Assembly (NCBI GenBank): GCA_013821615.1
Contig: JACDGQ010000273.1
Span: 1-5,110, forward strand
DNA: 5,110 nucleotides
Direction of reading: 5' to 3'
From: Planctomycetota bacterium
Lineage (GTDB): Bacteria > Planctomycetota > UBA11346
Shown here: piece by piece, positions 1 to 5,110 of the stretch
Position numbering within the stretch: position 1 is the first letter of the stretch
How the letters are laid out: each line of letters starts with the position of its first letter
The notes under the pieces: generated by a model
What the model was told of the DNA's origin: nothing
Database searches by the model: none
Seen by the model: the letters and a program-made list of their open reading frames with translations, nothing else
Translations under genes and position numbers: made by a program

Positions 1-1314
1 GTCGTAAAGCGAGCGCTCCGCCTCCAGGCGCGCCAGCTCCAGGGCGGCGCGCTGGCGCTCGCTGTCGGCCAGGGCGGTGCGCGCCTTGCCCAGGTCGTCG
101 TCGAGCTGGCGGGCGCGCGCGTCGGCGGGTCCGAGTTCGGCGATGCGCTGCTCCAGGGCGGTGACGGACTGGTGCGCGCTCGCGAGACCCGCCTGGGACT
201 CGGACAGCGCCGCCTCGAGGCGCTTGGCGCGCTCGCGTTCGACGTTCAGCTCGCGATTGAGGCGGTTGACCTTCTCGAGCACGGTCTCGTTGCGCGTCGG
301 GTCGTTGGCCAGCACCGTGATCGGCGCCACCGCGTGGCCGGCGAGGCGCGCCTCGAGTTCGTCGAGCCGCGCCTGCAGCACCTGGCGGGCCTCGACCTCG
401 GCGCTCACCGTGGCTTGGTTGACGCGGTCGCGCTCGGCCTGCTCCTTGATCACCGCGGCGGCGTGCGCGTCGATCTCCTGCTCCTTGTGCAGCAGGCTGT
501 CGACCTGGGCTTGAAGGTTGGCGCGCTCCGCGGTCAGCGCGGCGAAGCGCTCCTCCTGCGCCTTGCGGTCGCCGCTGATGCCGGCGGCGACCTGTTCGGC
601 CATGGCCGTGCGCAGCGCGGCGAGGTCGGTGCGCGCTTTGACCAGCTCGAGCTCGAGCTGGTGCCGGTGCGCGGCGTCGGACTCGGCCAAGCGCTTTTCG
701 CCGGCGGCGGCGGTGGCGGTGAGCTGGGCGTCGAAGCGCGTCTGGGCGGCGGCGAGCGCCTGCTGGTACTGGGTGCGCAGGCTGGCGTAGCGCTGCTGGT
801 CGGCGGCGTCCAGCGCGTTGAAGTCGGCCTCGGTCTTGCGCGCCTGGTCGGCGATGGCCTTGCCGTCGATGAGCTGGGCGAGGTCGCGGATCTCGTGCGC
901 GCGGTCCTTGGGCTGGAGGTGGCGCAGGTTGTCGCTCAGCCCCATCTGGCGGGCGACGGCGCGGTGGTCGCCAAGGACCTCGGTGATCTGGATCAGGCCG
1001 ACCAGCAAGTGGGCGTCGGCGGGATCGTAGACGCGCAGGAAGGTGCCCGGCTCGATCTCGTCCGCGCTGCCCAGCGGCAGTTCGACCAGCACCTGCTTGT
1101 CGGTCTCGCTGACGCTGACCAGGGCGCCCTCGGCCTCCCGGTGCATCGGGGCCTGCTGTTCGGCGGGCGCCGCGACGCGGGGATCGGGCTTGGCCGGCGG
1201 ATTGACGGCCGTCTTGGTCGGGACCGGCTTGGCGCCCTCGGCCCGGTCCATGCACGCAGGCAGGATCGCGAGGGCGGCGAGCGCGGCGACGGGAAGGATG
1301 CGCGGCATGGGCAT
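1..1314 (-). CDS. putative lipoprotein with small beta domain and long coiled coil, 3' end missing
   Basis: This is the first 438 codons of an open minus-strand frame that runs off the window edge without a stop. The N-terminus (MPMPRILPVAALAALAILPAC) looks like a lipoprotein signal: Arg5, a hydrophobic core, then Leu-Pro-Ala-Cys with Cys21 as the likely lipidated residue; Pro at -2 is not ideal. Residues 22-61 are a Pro/Ala-rich linker. Residues 62-125 look like a small beta domain (VLVELPLGSADEIEPGTFLRVY, then LVGLIQITEVLGDHRAVAR), similar in style to 'SADGVKPG' domains of envelope proteins. From about residue 140 the chain is almost all Ala/Glu/Arg/Gln/Leu, a long coiled coil interrupted by a loop near 325-345 (GHAVAPITVLANDPTRN). 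The ATG at 1314 is chosen because GAGG lies 6 bases upstream; ATG 1308 would be 12 bases away. The gene is divergent from fabD. I do not recognise a named family. It is probably a periplasm-facing scaffold or tether, by inference. The reading frame is convincing; function is unknown. Confidence 0.85.
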   Translation of the reverse strand, partial: MPMPRILPVAALAALAILPACMDRAEGAKPVPTKTAVNPPAKPDPRVAAPAEQQAPMHREAEGALVSVSETDKQVLVELPLGSADEIEPGTFLRVYDPADAHLLVGLIQITEVLGDHRAVARQMGLSDNLRHLQPKDRAHEIRDLAQLIDGKAIADQARKTEADFNALDAADQQRYASLRTQYQQALAAAQTRFDAQLTATAAAGEKRLAESDAAHRHQLELELVKARTDLAALRTAMAEQVAAGISGDRKAQEERFAALTAERANLQAQVDSLLHKEQEIDAHAAAVIKEQAERDRVNQATVSAEVEARQVLQARLDELEARLAGHAVAPITVLANDPTRNETVLEKVNRLNRELNVERERAKRLEAALSESQAGLASAHQSVTALEQRIAELGPADARARQLDDDLGKARTALADSERQRAALELARLEAERSLYD

Positions 1315-1337
1315 GGAGGGCCTCGCGGGTCCGGGAC

Positions 1338-1350
1338 GCACGCCCCGTGC
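1338..1350. repeat. inverted repeat GCACG-CCC-CGTGC, copy 1 (candidate operator)
   Basis: This is a perfect 5-bp inverted repeat around a 3-bp centre. It begins 24 bases upstream of the lipoprotein start codon, so it would fall in that gene's leader or core promoter. The same 13 bases, plus one more C (14 identical bases), recur at 1464. Size and symmetry fit a dimeric regulator's site, but short GC-rich palindromes also arise by chance. Regulatory function is inferred. Confidence 0.45.
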
Positions 1351-1463
1351 CAGCATCCGTGAGGTCGCGCAAGGTGCGTGCTCGACTCCACTTGGGTTTC
1401 ATCCAGACAGCGGCGGACGGGCCTCGGGGCGAGCTGAATCGCAACAGCGGCTGTGGCGAATCT

Positions 1464-1476
1464 GCACGCCCCGTGC
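1464..1476. repeat. inverted repeat GCACG-CCC-CGTGC, copy 2 (candidate operator)
   Basis: This is the second identical copy, 126 bases from the first, ending 58 bases before the fabD start codon, where a fabD promoter could lie. One copy near each end of a divergent promoter region is a common layout for a shared regulator. No regulator gene is visible in the window. Confidence 0.45.
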
Positions 1477-1524
1477 CCGGGGCTGGTATCGGGGCGGCCT
1501 GGCGCTACGAAACGCCCCCTGCAT

Positions 1525-1530
1525 AGGAGG
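1525..1530 (+). promoter_or_regulatory. fabD ribosome binding site (AGGAGG)
   Basis: A perfect AGGAGG Shine-Dalgarno sequence sits 4 bases before the ATG at 1535. It fixes that ATG as the fabD start although the open frame extends upstream to 1043. It is the strongest ribosome binding site in the window, consistent with a well expressed housekeeping gene. Confidence 0.9.
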
Positions 1531-1534
1531 TCGC

Positions 1535-2467
1535 ATGGCGCGAGCGCTGGTTTTCCCGGGTCAAGGTGCCCAATACGTCGGCATGGGCATGGAGCTCGCC
1601 GAGAAGCACCCGGTCGCGCGCGCGCTGCTCGATCAGGCCGACCGCGTGCTGAACATGGCGTTGTCCGACTACATCGCCAACGGCCCCGAGGACGAGCTGA
1701 CCCGCACCGACATCAGCCAGCCCGCCATCCTGGTCGTCAGCCTGATGGCGCTCGAAGTGCTGCGCACCACGGTCAAGCCCCTGGATTTCGCCGCGGTCGC
1801 CGGCCTCAGCCTGGGCGAGTACACCGCGCTGGTCGCCGCCGGCGCGCTCGATTTCGCCGACGCGCTCAAGCTGGTGCGGCTGCGCGGCCAAGCAATGCAG
1901 GCCGCAGCCGAGGTGGAGCCGAGCGGCATGGTGGCGCTGATCGGCGCCGACGAGGCCGCCGCGACCAAGCTGTGCGAGGCCGCCGCCCAGGGCGAGGTGC
2001 TGCAGGTCGCCAACCTCAACAGCACGGGGCAGGTGGTGATCGCCGGCACCAAGGCCGCCTGCGAGCGCGCCTGCGCCGCCGCCAAGGACCACGGCATCCG
2101 CAAGGCCATCGCCCTGGCCGTGGCGGGTGCCTTCCACAGCGAGCTGATGGCGCCCGCGGCCGCGCGCCTGCGCAGTGCGCTCGCCGCCACCACCTTCCGC
2201 GACCCGCGCGTGCCGGTCTATGCCAACGTCACGGCCAAGCCCGTCACCAAGGCCGCGGAAATTCCCGCCCTGCTCGAGGCGCAGCTCACCAGGCCGGTGC
2301 GCTGGGCCGCTTCGGTGGTGGCCATGCAGCAGTCCGGGATCACCCAGTTCTGGGAGCTCGGCCCTGGCAAGACCCTGGGCGGCATGATCAGCCGCACGAT
2401 CACCGGGGCGGAGCTCAAGAACCTGGACAAGGCTGGGGATGTGCTGGGATTCGTGCAGGTCGTTTGA
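1535..2467 (+). CDS. fabD: malonyl-CoA:ACP transacylase FabD
   Basis: FabD moves the malonyl group from malonyl-CoA to acyl carrier protein, supplying the extender unit for type II fatty acid synthesis in the cytoplasm. The protein is 310 residues, the normal FabD size. Motifs in order are FPGQGAQ (7-13), the nucleophile elbow GLSLGEY (90-96) with Ser92, Arg117 in RLRGQAMQ, GAFHS (198-202) with His201, Gln250 in EAQLTRPVRW, and the C-terminal ELGPGKTL motif (274-281). The catalytic positions Ser92, Arg117, His201 and Gln250 carry the same numbers as I recall for Escherichia coli FabD. One deviation is Leu91, where most family members have His before the serine (GHSLGEY). The start at 1535 is set by a perfect AGGAGG and begins exactly at the domain. 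The gene stands alone: no plsX, fabH, fabG or acpP is next to it. Identification is very secure. Confidence 0.97.
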   Translation: MARALVFPGQGAQYVGMGMELAEKHPVARALLDQADRVLNMALSDYIANGPEDELTRTDISQPAILVVSLMALEVLRTTVKPLDFAAVAGLSLGEYTALVAAGALDFADALKLVRLRGQAMQAAAEVEPSGMVALIGADEAAATKLCEAAAQGEVLQVANLNSTGQVVIAGTKAACERACAAAKDHGIRKAIALAVAGAFHSELMAPAAARLRSALAATTFRDPRVPVYANVTAKPVTKAAEIPALLEAQLTRPVRWAASVVAMQQSGITQFWELGPGKTLGGMISRTITGAELKNLDKAGDVLGFVQVV

Positions 2468-2475
2468 AGGCCGGA

Positions 2476-2497
2476 GCGCTAGGCCCGGGCGCTAGGC
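2476..2497. repeat. 9-bp direct repeat GCGCTAGGC, two copies
   Basis: GCGCTAGGC occurs at 2476-2484 and again at 2489-2497, separated by CCGG, directly after the fabD stop. AGCGC (2475-2479) and GCGCT (2489-2493) could pair as a short hairpin, but no T-run follows, so I do not call a terminator. The repeat adjoins the heptamer array. Confidence 0.8.
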
Positions 2498-2499
2498 GC

Positions 2500-2527
2500 G
2501 AGACTCGAGACTCGAGACTCGAGACTG
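2500..2527. repeat. tandem heptamer GAGACTC, four copies
   Basis: Three perfect copies of GAGACTC (2500-2506, 2507-2513, 2514-2520) are followed by a fourth with one mismatch at its last base (2521-2527). The array lies between the converging 3' ends of fabD and the lipoate-family gene, 32 bases after the fabD stop and 25 bases from the opposing stop. Each junction creates the palindrome CTCGAG. It looks like a non-coding short tandem repeat that could vary in copy number by slippage. Confidence 0.92.
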
Positions 2528-2552
2528 CGTCTGGATGGCATGTGCAGCGGCT

Positions 2553-3296
2553 TCAGGCGCGCGGTCCGAGACGGCGCTGCACCCAGTCGTCGTTGCCATA
2601 ACGCTCGGCGTGGATGCGCTTCTGGGCAGCGCACTCGCCGGCCGTCATCTGGCCATCCGTAGTCCCCAGGCCAAGGGCGGTTGCGATACCGGTGACCAAA
2701 GCTGCGGCAGCCTCGTCCCACGGCAGGCCGCAGGCGGCCACGGCCACGCCATCCCAGGGGTTGCTGGCGAGCTTGAGGCTGCCGTGCACCAGGATGCGCC
2801 GCTCGCGCACGCGCGCCGCGCTGCCCAGCACCTTGCCGCCGGCGGCGCTCACCAGGTCGTCGGCCGCGGGACTGGCGAAGCAGCGCGGCTCCTCGCGGTA
2901 GCGGCGGTCGCCGGCATCGGCCTCCTGACGGTCGACGCTGGCGCCCCGCCGGCTCAGTTCCGCCATCACCGCGCCATGGAGGAGGGGGTAGACGTCGCGG
3001 ACACGCTCGGGCAGACCATCCCGGCCGAGCTCGCCGACCAGGGCGTAGGTGACCTCGTGATCGTGCCAGATCGCCCCGCCGCCGGTGATGCGCCGCACCA
3101 CCGGCAGGGGGCCGGCGGGGCCGGGCGGCAGGCGCGGGGCGATCCCCTCCCAGGCCTGGAAATAGCCCAGCGAGACCGTCGCGGGCCGCCAGCGGTAGAG
3201 GCGCAGGGTGGTGGCGACGGCGGCCTCGAGCAGCGCCTCGTCGGTCGCCATCTGGGTCGGCCCATCGGCTTCCAGGGTTGGGAGCAAGCGCAGCAT
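2553..3296 (-). CDS. LipM/LplA-family lipoate-pathway acyltransferase (octanoyltransferase-like)
   Basis: This 247-residue protein has the biotin/lipoate protein ligase fold. Visible signatures are YRWRPATVSLGYFQ (34-47), RRITGGGAIWHDHEVTYAL (68-86), PRCFASPAADDLV (137-149), GGKVLGSAARV (153-163) with Lys155, and VHGSLKL (170-176). The family moves octanoyl or lipoyl groups onto lipoyl domains of enzymes such as pyruvate dehydrogenase and GcvH. HDHEVTY matches the LipM style (HD.ELTY) rather than the HD.GN of classical LplA. Cys139 sits in the CF segment, where I recall the octanoyltransferase LipM having its catalytic Cys. The protein is too short for the extra C-terminal domain of LplA-type ligases. 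These points favour an octanoyl-ACP transferase, but a ligase or LipL-type amidotransferase is possible. ATG 3296 is the only start after an in-frame TGA; its Shine-Dalgarno is weak. It converges on fabD and diverges from the LysM gene. Confidence 0.88.
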   Translation of the reverse strand: MLRLLPTLEADGPTQMATDEALLEAAVATTLRLYRWRPATVSLGYFQAWEGIAPRLPPGPAGPLPVVRRITGGGAIWHDHEVTYALVGELGRDGLPERVRDVYPLLHGAVMAELSRRGASVDRQEADAGDRRYREEPRCFASPAADDLVSAAGGKVLGSAARVRERRILVHGSLKLASNPWDGVAVAACGLPWDEAAAALVTGIATALGLGTTDGQMTAGECAAQKRIHAERYGNDDWVQRRLGPRA

Positions 3297-3531
3297 GGGC
3301 GTTTGTCGCCCTGGCCGACCCCGGGTGCAAGCGCCGAGCGGCCATCAGGGTGCGATCGGCCGCGAATTGACCCCCAGGCCCGCGATGCGCTGCGCGCGCA
3401 ACGGGCGACGCCTCGCATATGGTTGAGTTTCCGCGTAGGGCGAGTACAAGCACGACCTTCGCCAGAGAGCACGCGTCTGATCCGGTAGCCGTGGTCAGCA
3501 TCCCCGCTCGTGAGCCGCCAGAAGGGCACCC
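3297..3531. promoter_or_regulatory. divergent intergenic region between lipoate-family gene and LysM gene
   Basis: These 235 bases separate two divergent starts and should contain both promoters. The stretch around 3415-3455 is less GC-rich than its surroundings and includes CATATG and a sigma70-like candidate for the plus strand, listed separately. I see no convincing promoter for the minus-strand gene. Open frames crossing this stretch lack protein-like composition and overlap real genes in other frames, so I call no small gene here. Confidence 0.55.
3423..3450 (+). promoter_or_regulatory. candidate sigma70-type promoter for the LysM gene
   Basis: TTGAGT (3423-3428, four of six matches to TTGACA) and TACAAG (3445-3450, four of six to TATAAT) are separated by 16 bases. 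Together they lie about 80 bases before the LysM gene's ATG. The sequence is unusually AT-containing for this window. The match is modest and the host's promoter consensus is unknown, so this is only a candidate. Confidence 0.28.
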
Positions 3532-5073
3532 ATGTCCAAAGATGTCATCATCGCCGGAGCCATCGTCGCCGCCTGCCTCGGGCTGGTCACGGTCGCCTTC
3601 GTCGTGCCCAAGCACAAGAGCGCCCCGCAGCCGCTGGACCTCGCGAACAACGATCCGCCGCCCAGCGCGCCCAGTGCGCCCAGCCCCGACAGCACCGCCC
3701 TGCCCGGCGATCTGCCCGGCGGCCTGGGCAACACCCCGCCGTCCAACTTCAACAACTTCACCGCGCAATCGCCATTGCCGCCCGCGGGTCCGGGCTTGGG
3801 CCAGCAGAACACCGGGTCAGGTGGCCAGCAGTTGCCGCCTTCCAACTCGTTCCAGTCGCCGCAGCAGCAGAACTTCCCGCCGACCCCGCCGCCGCCCATT
3901 CCGGCGCTCGACCCGCTGCCGCCCGCTTCGAGCGAGACCAAGGTCCACATTGTGGCCGCGAACGAGACGCTCGGCGATATCAGCATGAAGTACTACAATA
4001 CGTCGAAGAACTGGAAGAAGATCGCCGAGGCCAACAAGGTCGACCCGAACGAGCTGCAGGTCGGCCAGAAGCTGACCATCCCGGTCCTCGCCGCCGCGCC
4101 GGTGACGCCCAAGGTCGGCGAGCTGCCACCGTCGACCAATCCGGGTGAGCGCACCTACAAGGTCAAGAAGGGCGAGACCTACTACCTCATCGCCAAGCGC
4201 GAACTGGGCAGCGCCAGCCGCTGGAAGGAGCTCCAGAAGCTCAACGGCATCGCCTCCGAGGACCTCCATGAGGGCCAGGTCATCAAGCTGCCCGCCGGCA
4301 AGACCATCGATGACAAACCGACTCTGCCAGTCGCACCCGGCGCCAGCGATGGCGGTCCGGGCAAGGTCCACATCGTCGCCGCAGGCGAGACCCTCAGCGA
4401 CATCAGCAAGAAGCACTACGGCACCACCACCAAGTGGCGCGAGATCGTCAAGGCCAACCCCGGCGTCGACCCGGAAGGCCTCAAGGTCGGCGACAAGCTG
4501 GTGCTGCCTGAGATCGCCGGCACCGCGCCCAAGGATGCCGCCGCACCTCCTGCCCCGGCCCCGACCCCCTTGGGCGCGCCCGAAGGCGCCGGCGAGTACG
4601 TGGTCAAGGCCAAGGACACCTTCGACATCATCGCGACCAAGGAGCTGGGCAACAAGGCGCTGGCCAGGAAGATCGCCGAGCTCAATCCCGGCGTCGACAG
4701 CAGTCATCTGCGCATCGGCCAGAAGCTGAAGCTGCCGGGCAAGGCCAAGAGCGGAGGCGGCACCGCGCCGGCGCCCCTGGGTAACGGTCCGACCTCCTTT
4801 CCGGTTCCGGCCCCGGTGAACCCAGTGGGCGGCTATCCCGCTCCGGGCTCGTACCCGACGCCGGGTGGCGCCTTCCCCGGGTCCTCGCCGGCTCCCGGTG
4901 GCGCCTTCCCGGGCAGCACCCCGGCGCCCGGCGGCAGCTTCCCGGGCAGCACCTCGCCTGGTGGTTTCCCCGCCGCGCCGCGCGCCACCACGCCGCCGGC
5001 CCCGAGCAGCCCCTTCCCGCCGGCCTCGCCGACGGGCGGGACCTCGCGCAGCAACGGCGGCTTCCCGCCCTGA
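3532..5073 (+). CDS. membrane-anchored protein with four LysM domains
   Basis: This 513-residue protein probably binds cell-wall glycan from the membrane. Residues 5-25 form one hydrophobic segment (VIIAGAIVAACLGLVTVAFVV) with no clear cleavage site, so I read it as a membrane anchor. Residues 31-136 are a Pro/Gln/Asn-rich linker. Four LysM domains follow at about 137-184, 207-254, 278-326 and 355-402, each with the (D/E)T...I...L..GQ/D.(L/I)..P pattern and separated by Pro/Ala-rich spacers. Domains 1 and 3 are close to each other (both start KVHIVAA), and 2 and 4 share an IA..ELG core. Residues 403-513 are Pro/Gly/Ser-rich with an 11-residue repeat PGGAFPGSxPA. No hydrolase or other catalytic domain is present. 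LysM domains bind N-acetylglucosamine-containing glycans such as peptidoglycan. The start is ATG 3532 with GAAGG 6 bases upstream. It is probably monocistronic; a wall-binding or spacer role is inferred. Confidence 0.93.
   Translation: MSKDVIIAGAIVAACLGLVTVAFVVPKHKSAPQPLDLANNDPPPSAPSAPSPDSTALPGDLPGGLGNTPPSNFNNFTAQSPLPPAGPGLGQQNTGSGGQQLPPSNSFQSPQQQNFPPTPPPPIPALDPLPPASSETKVHIVAANETLGDISMKYYNTSKNWKKIAEANKVDPNELQVGQKLTIPVLAAAPVTPKVGELPPSTNPGERTYKVKKGETYYLIAKRELGSASRWKELQKLNGIASEDLHEGQVIKLPAGKTIDDKPTLPVAPGASDGGPGKVHIVAAGETLSDISKKHYGTTTKWREIVKANPGVDPEGLKVGDKLVLPEIAGTAPKDAAAPPAPAPTPLGAPEGAGEYVVKAKDTFDIIATKELGNKALARKIAELNPGVDSSHLRIGQKLKLPGKAKSGGGTAPAPLGNGPTSFPVPAPVNPVGGYPAPGSYPTPGGAFPGSSPAPGGAFPGSTPAPGGSFPGSTSPGGFPAAPRATTPPAPSSPFPPASPTGGTSRSNGGFPP
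3940..4737 (+). repeat. four LysM-coding repeats in A-B-A-B order
   Basis: The LysM-coding segments are 3940-4083 (A1), 4150-4293 (B1), 4363-4509 (A2) and 4594-4737 (B2). A1 and A2 encode nearly the same pattern (KVHIVAA.ETL.DIS.K.Y.T..KW) and share the exact bases AAGGTCCACAT at their starts. B1 and B2 share Y.VK...T...IA..ELG and a GQ..KLP end. The A-to-A offset is 423 bases. This suggests duplication of a two-LysM unit within the gene. Confidence 0.7.
4861..4974 (+). repeat. 33-bp coding repeat (PGGAFPGSxPA) in the C-terminal tail of the LysM protein
   Basis: Two full 33-base units (4861-4893, 4894-4926) are followed by a 30-base unit (4927-4956) and a partial one (4957-4974). They encode PGGAFPGSSPA, PGGAFPGSTPA, PGGSFPGSTS and PGGFPA. 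The units differ at silent positions (for example CCC/CCG, GGG/GGC), so this is not a very recent copy. The encoded tail should be disordered and extended. Confidence 0.88.
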
Positions 5074-5110
5074 CCGGCGGCCCGCGCGTCTAAGCGTTGG
5101 CCTGCGCGCC

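Larger units (their letters stand above)
1315..1534. promoter_or_regulatory. divergent intergenic region between lipoprotein gene and fabD
   Basis: These 220 bases must hold the promoters of two genes transcribed away from each other. I find no convincing -35/-10 pair on either strand; the sequence is too GC-rich for a confident sigma70 call. The clear structure is a pair of identical inverted repeats, listed separately. The plus-strand end carries the fabD ribosome binding site and the minus-strand end carries GAGG before the lipoprotein ATG. That promoters lie here is inferred from gene orientation, not from promoter motifs. Confidence 0.6.

Noticed and set aside
641..662. Perfect 22-bp palindrome inside the lipoprotein gene
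   Set aside because: It encodes QLELEL in the coiled coil. CTC (Leu) and GAG (Glu) are reverse complements, so alternating Leu-Glu codons produce a palindrome automatically.
172..1362. Long plus-strand open frame of 396 codons across the region of the lipoprotein gene
   Set aside because: Its product is a Leu/Gly/Arg/Val-rich composition typical of antisense frames in GC-rich DNA. The minus strand gives a coherent protein with signal sequence, lipobox and coiled coil, plus a ribosome binding site.
1303..1594. Exact 16-bp repeat CGGCATGGGCATGGAG at 1303-1318 and 1579-1594
   Set aside because: The second copy encodes the conserved GMGME of FabD, and the first overlaps the MPMP start of the minus-strand gene. 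Coding constraint explains the fabD copy and the other match is probably coincidence.
2475..2493. Possible terminator hairpin after fabD (AGCGC ... GCGCT)
   Set aside because: The stem is only 5 bp, the loop is GC-rich, and there is no T-run on either strand.
2479..3768. Minus-strand open frame of 429 codons spanning the lipoate-family gene and the start of the LysM gene
   Set aside because: It overlaps two well supported genes in other frames, has Arg/Pro/Gly-rich low-complexity composition and shows no family motif.
3817..4707. Minus-strand open frame of 296 codons opposite the LysM gene
   Set aside because: It is antisense to four clear LysM domains, and its repeated Leu/Gly/Asp/Val pattern mirrors that repeat. 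It is a shadow frame.
5074..5110. The last 37 bases after the LysM stop codon
   Set aside because: I looked for a terminator, a ribosome binding site or a new start codon and found none that is convincing.

Overview
The window reads as ordinary chromosomal DNA from a very GC-rich bacterium (about 70% G+C by eye). It holds four protein genes and two short divergent promoter regions. I see no tRNA, rRNA, CRISPR array, transposase or phage gene. The style suggests Planctomycetota or a similar deep-branching, GC-rich, Gram-negative-type lineage. Reasons are a FabD with GLSLGEY in place of the usual GHSLGEY, a membrane-anchored multi-LysM protein with long Pro/Gly-rich linkers, and a lipoprotein with a small beta domain before a long coiled coil. 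This placement is from memory of family style and is tentative.

Layout. Positions 1-1314, minus strand: the N-terminal 438 codons of a putative lipoprotein with a long coiled coil, whose 3' end lies outside the window. Positions 1315-1534: a divergent intergenic region carrying two identical copies of a perfect inverted repeat, GCACG-CCC-CGTGC. Positions 1535-2467, plus strand: a complete fabD (malonyl-CoA:ACP transacylase) behind a perfect AGGAGG. Positions 2468-2552: a convergent gap with short direct repeats, including four tandem copies of a GAGACTC heptamer. Positions 2553-3296, minus strand: a LipM/LplA-fold lipoate-pathway acyltransferase. Positions 3297-3531: a second divergent gap with a weak sigma70-like promoter candidate. 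Positions 3532-5073, plus strand: a 513-residue membrane-anchored protein with four LysM domains. The last 37 bases hold nothing I recognise.

How the genes relate. Neighbours alternate in strand, so each gene is probably its own transcription unit and no operon is visible. FabD makes malonyl-ACP for fatty acid synthesis, and the LipM-like enzyme would draw octanoyl groups from the same ACP pool, so these two convergent genes are metabolically adjacent. The lipoprotein and the LysM protein both look like cell-envelope proteins.

I found no clear new multi-gene system. The least explained signals are the duplicated palindrome between the lipoprotein gene and fabD, and the A-B-A-B arrangement of the LysM domains.
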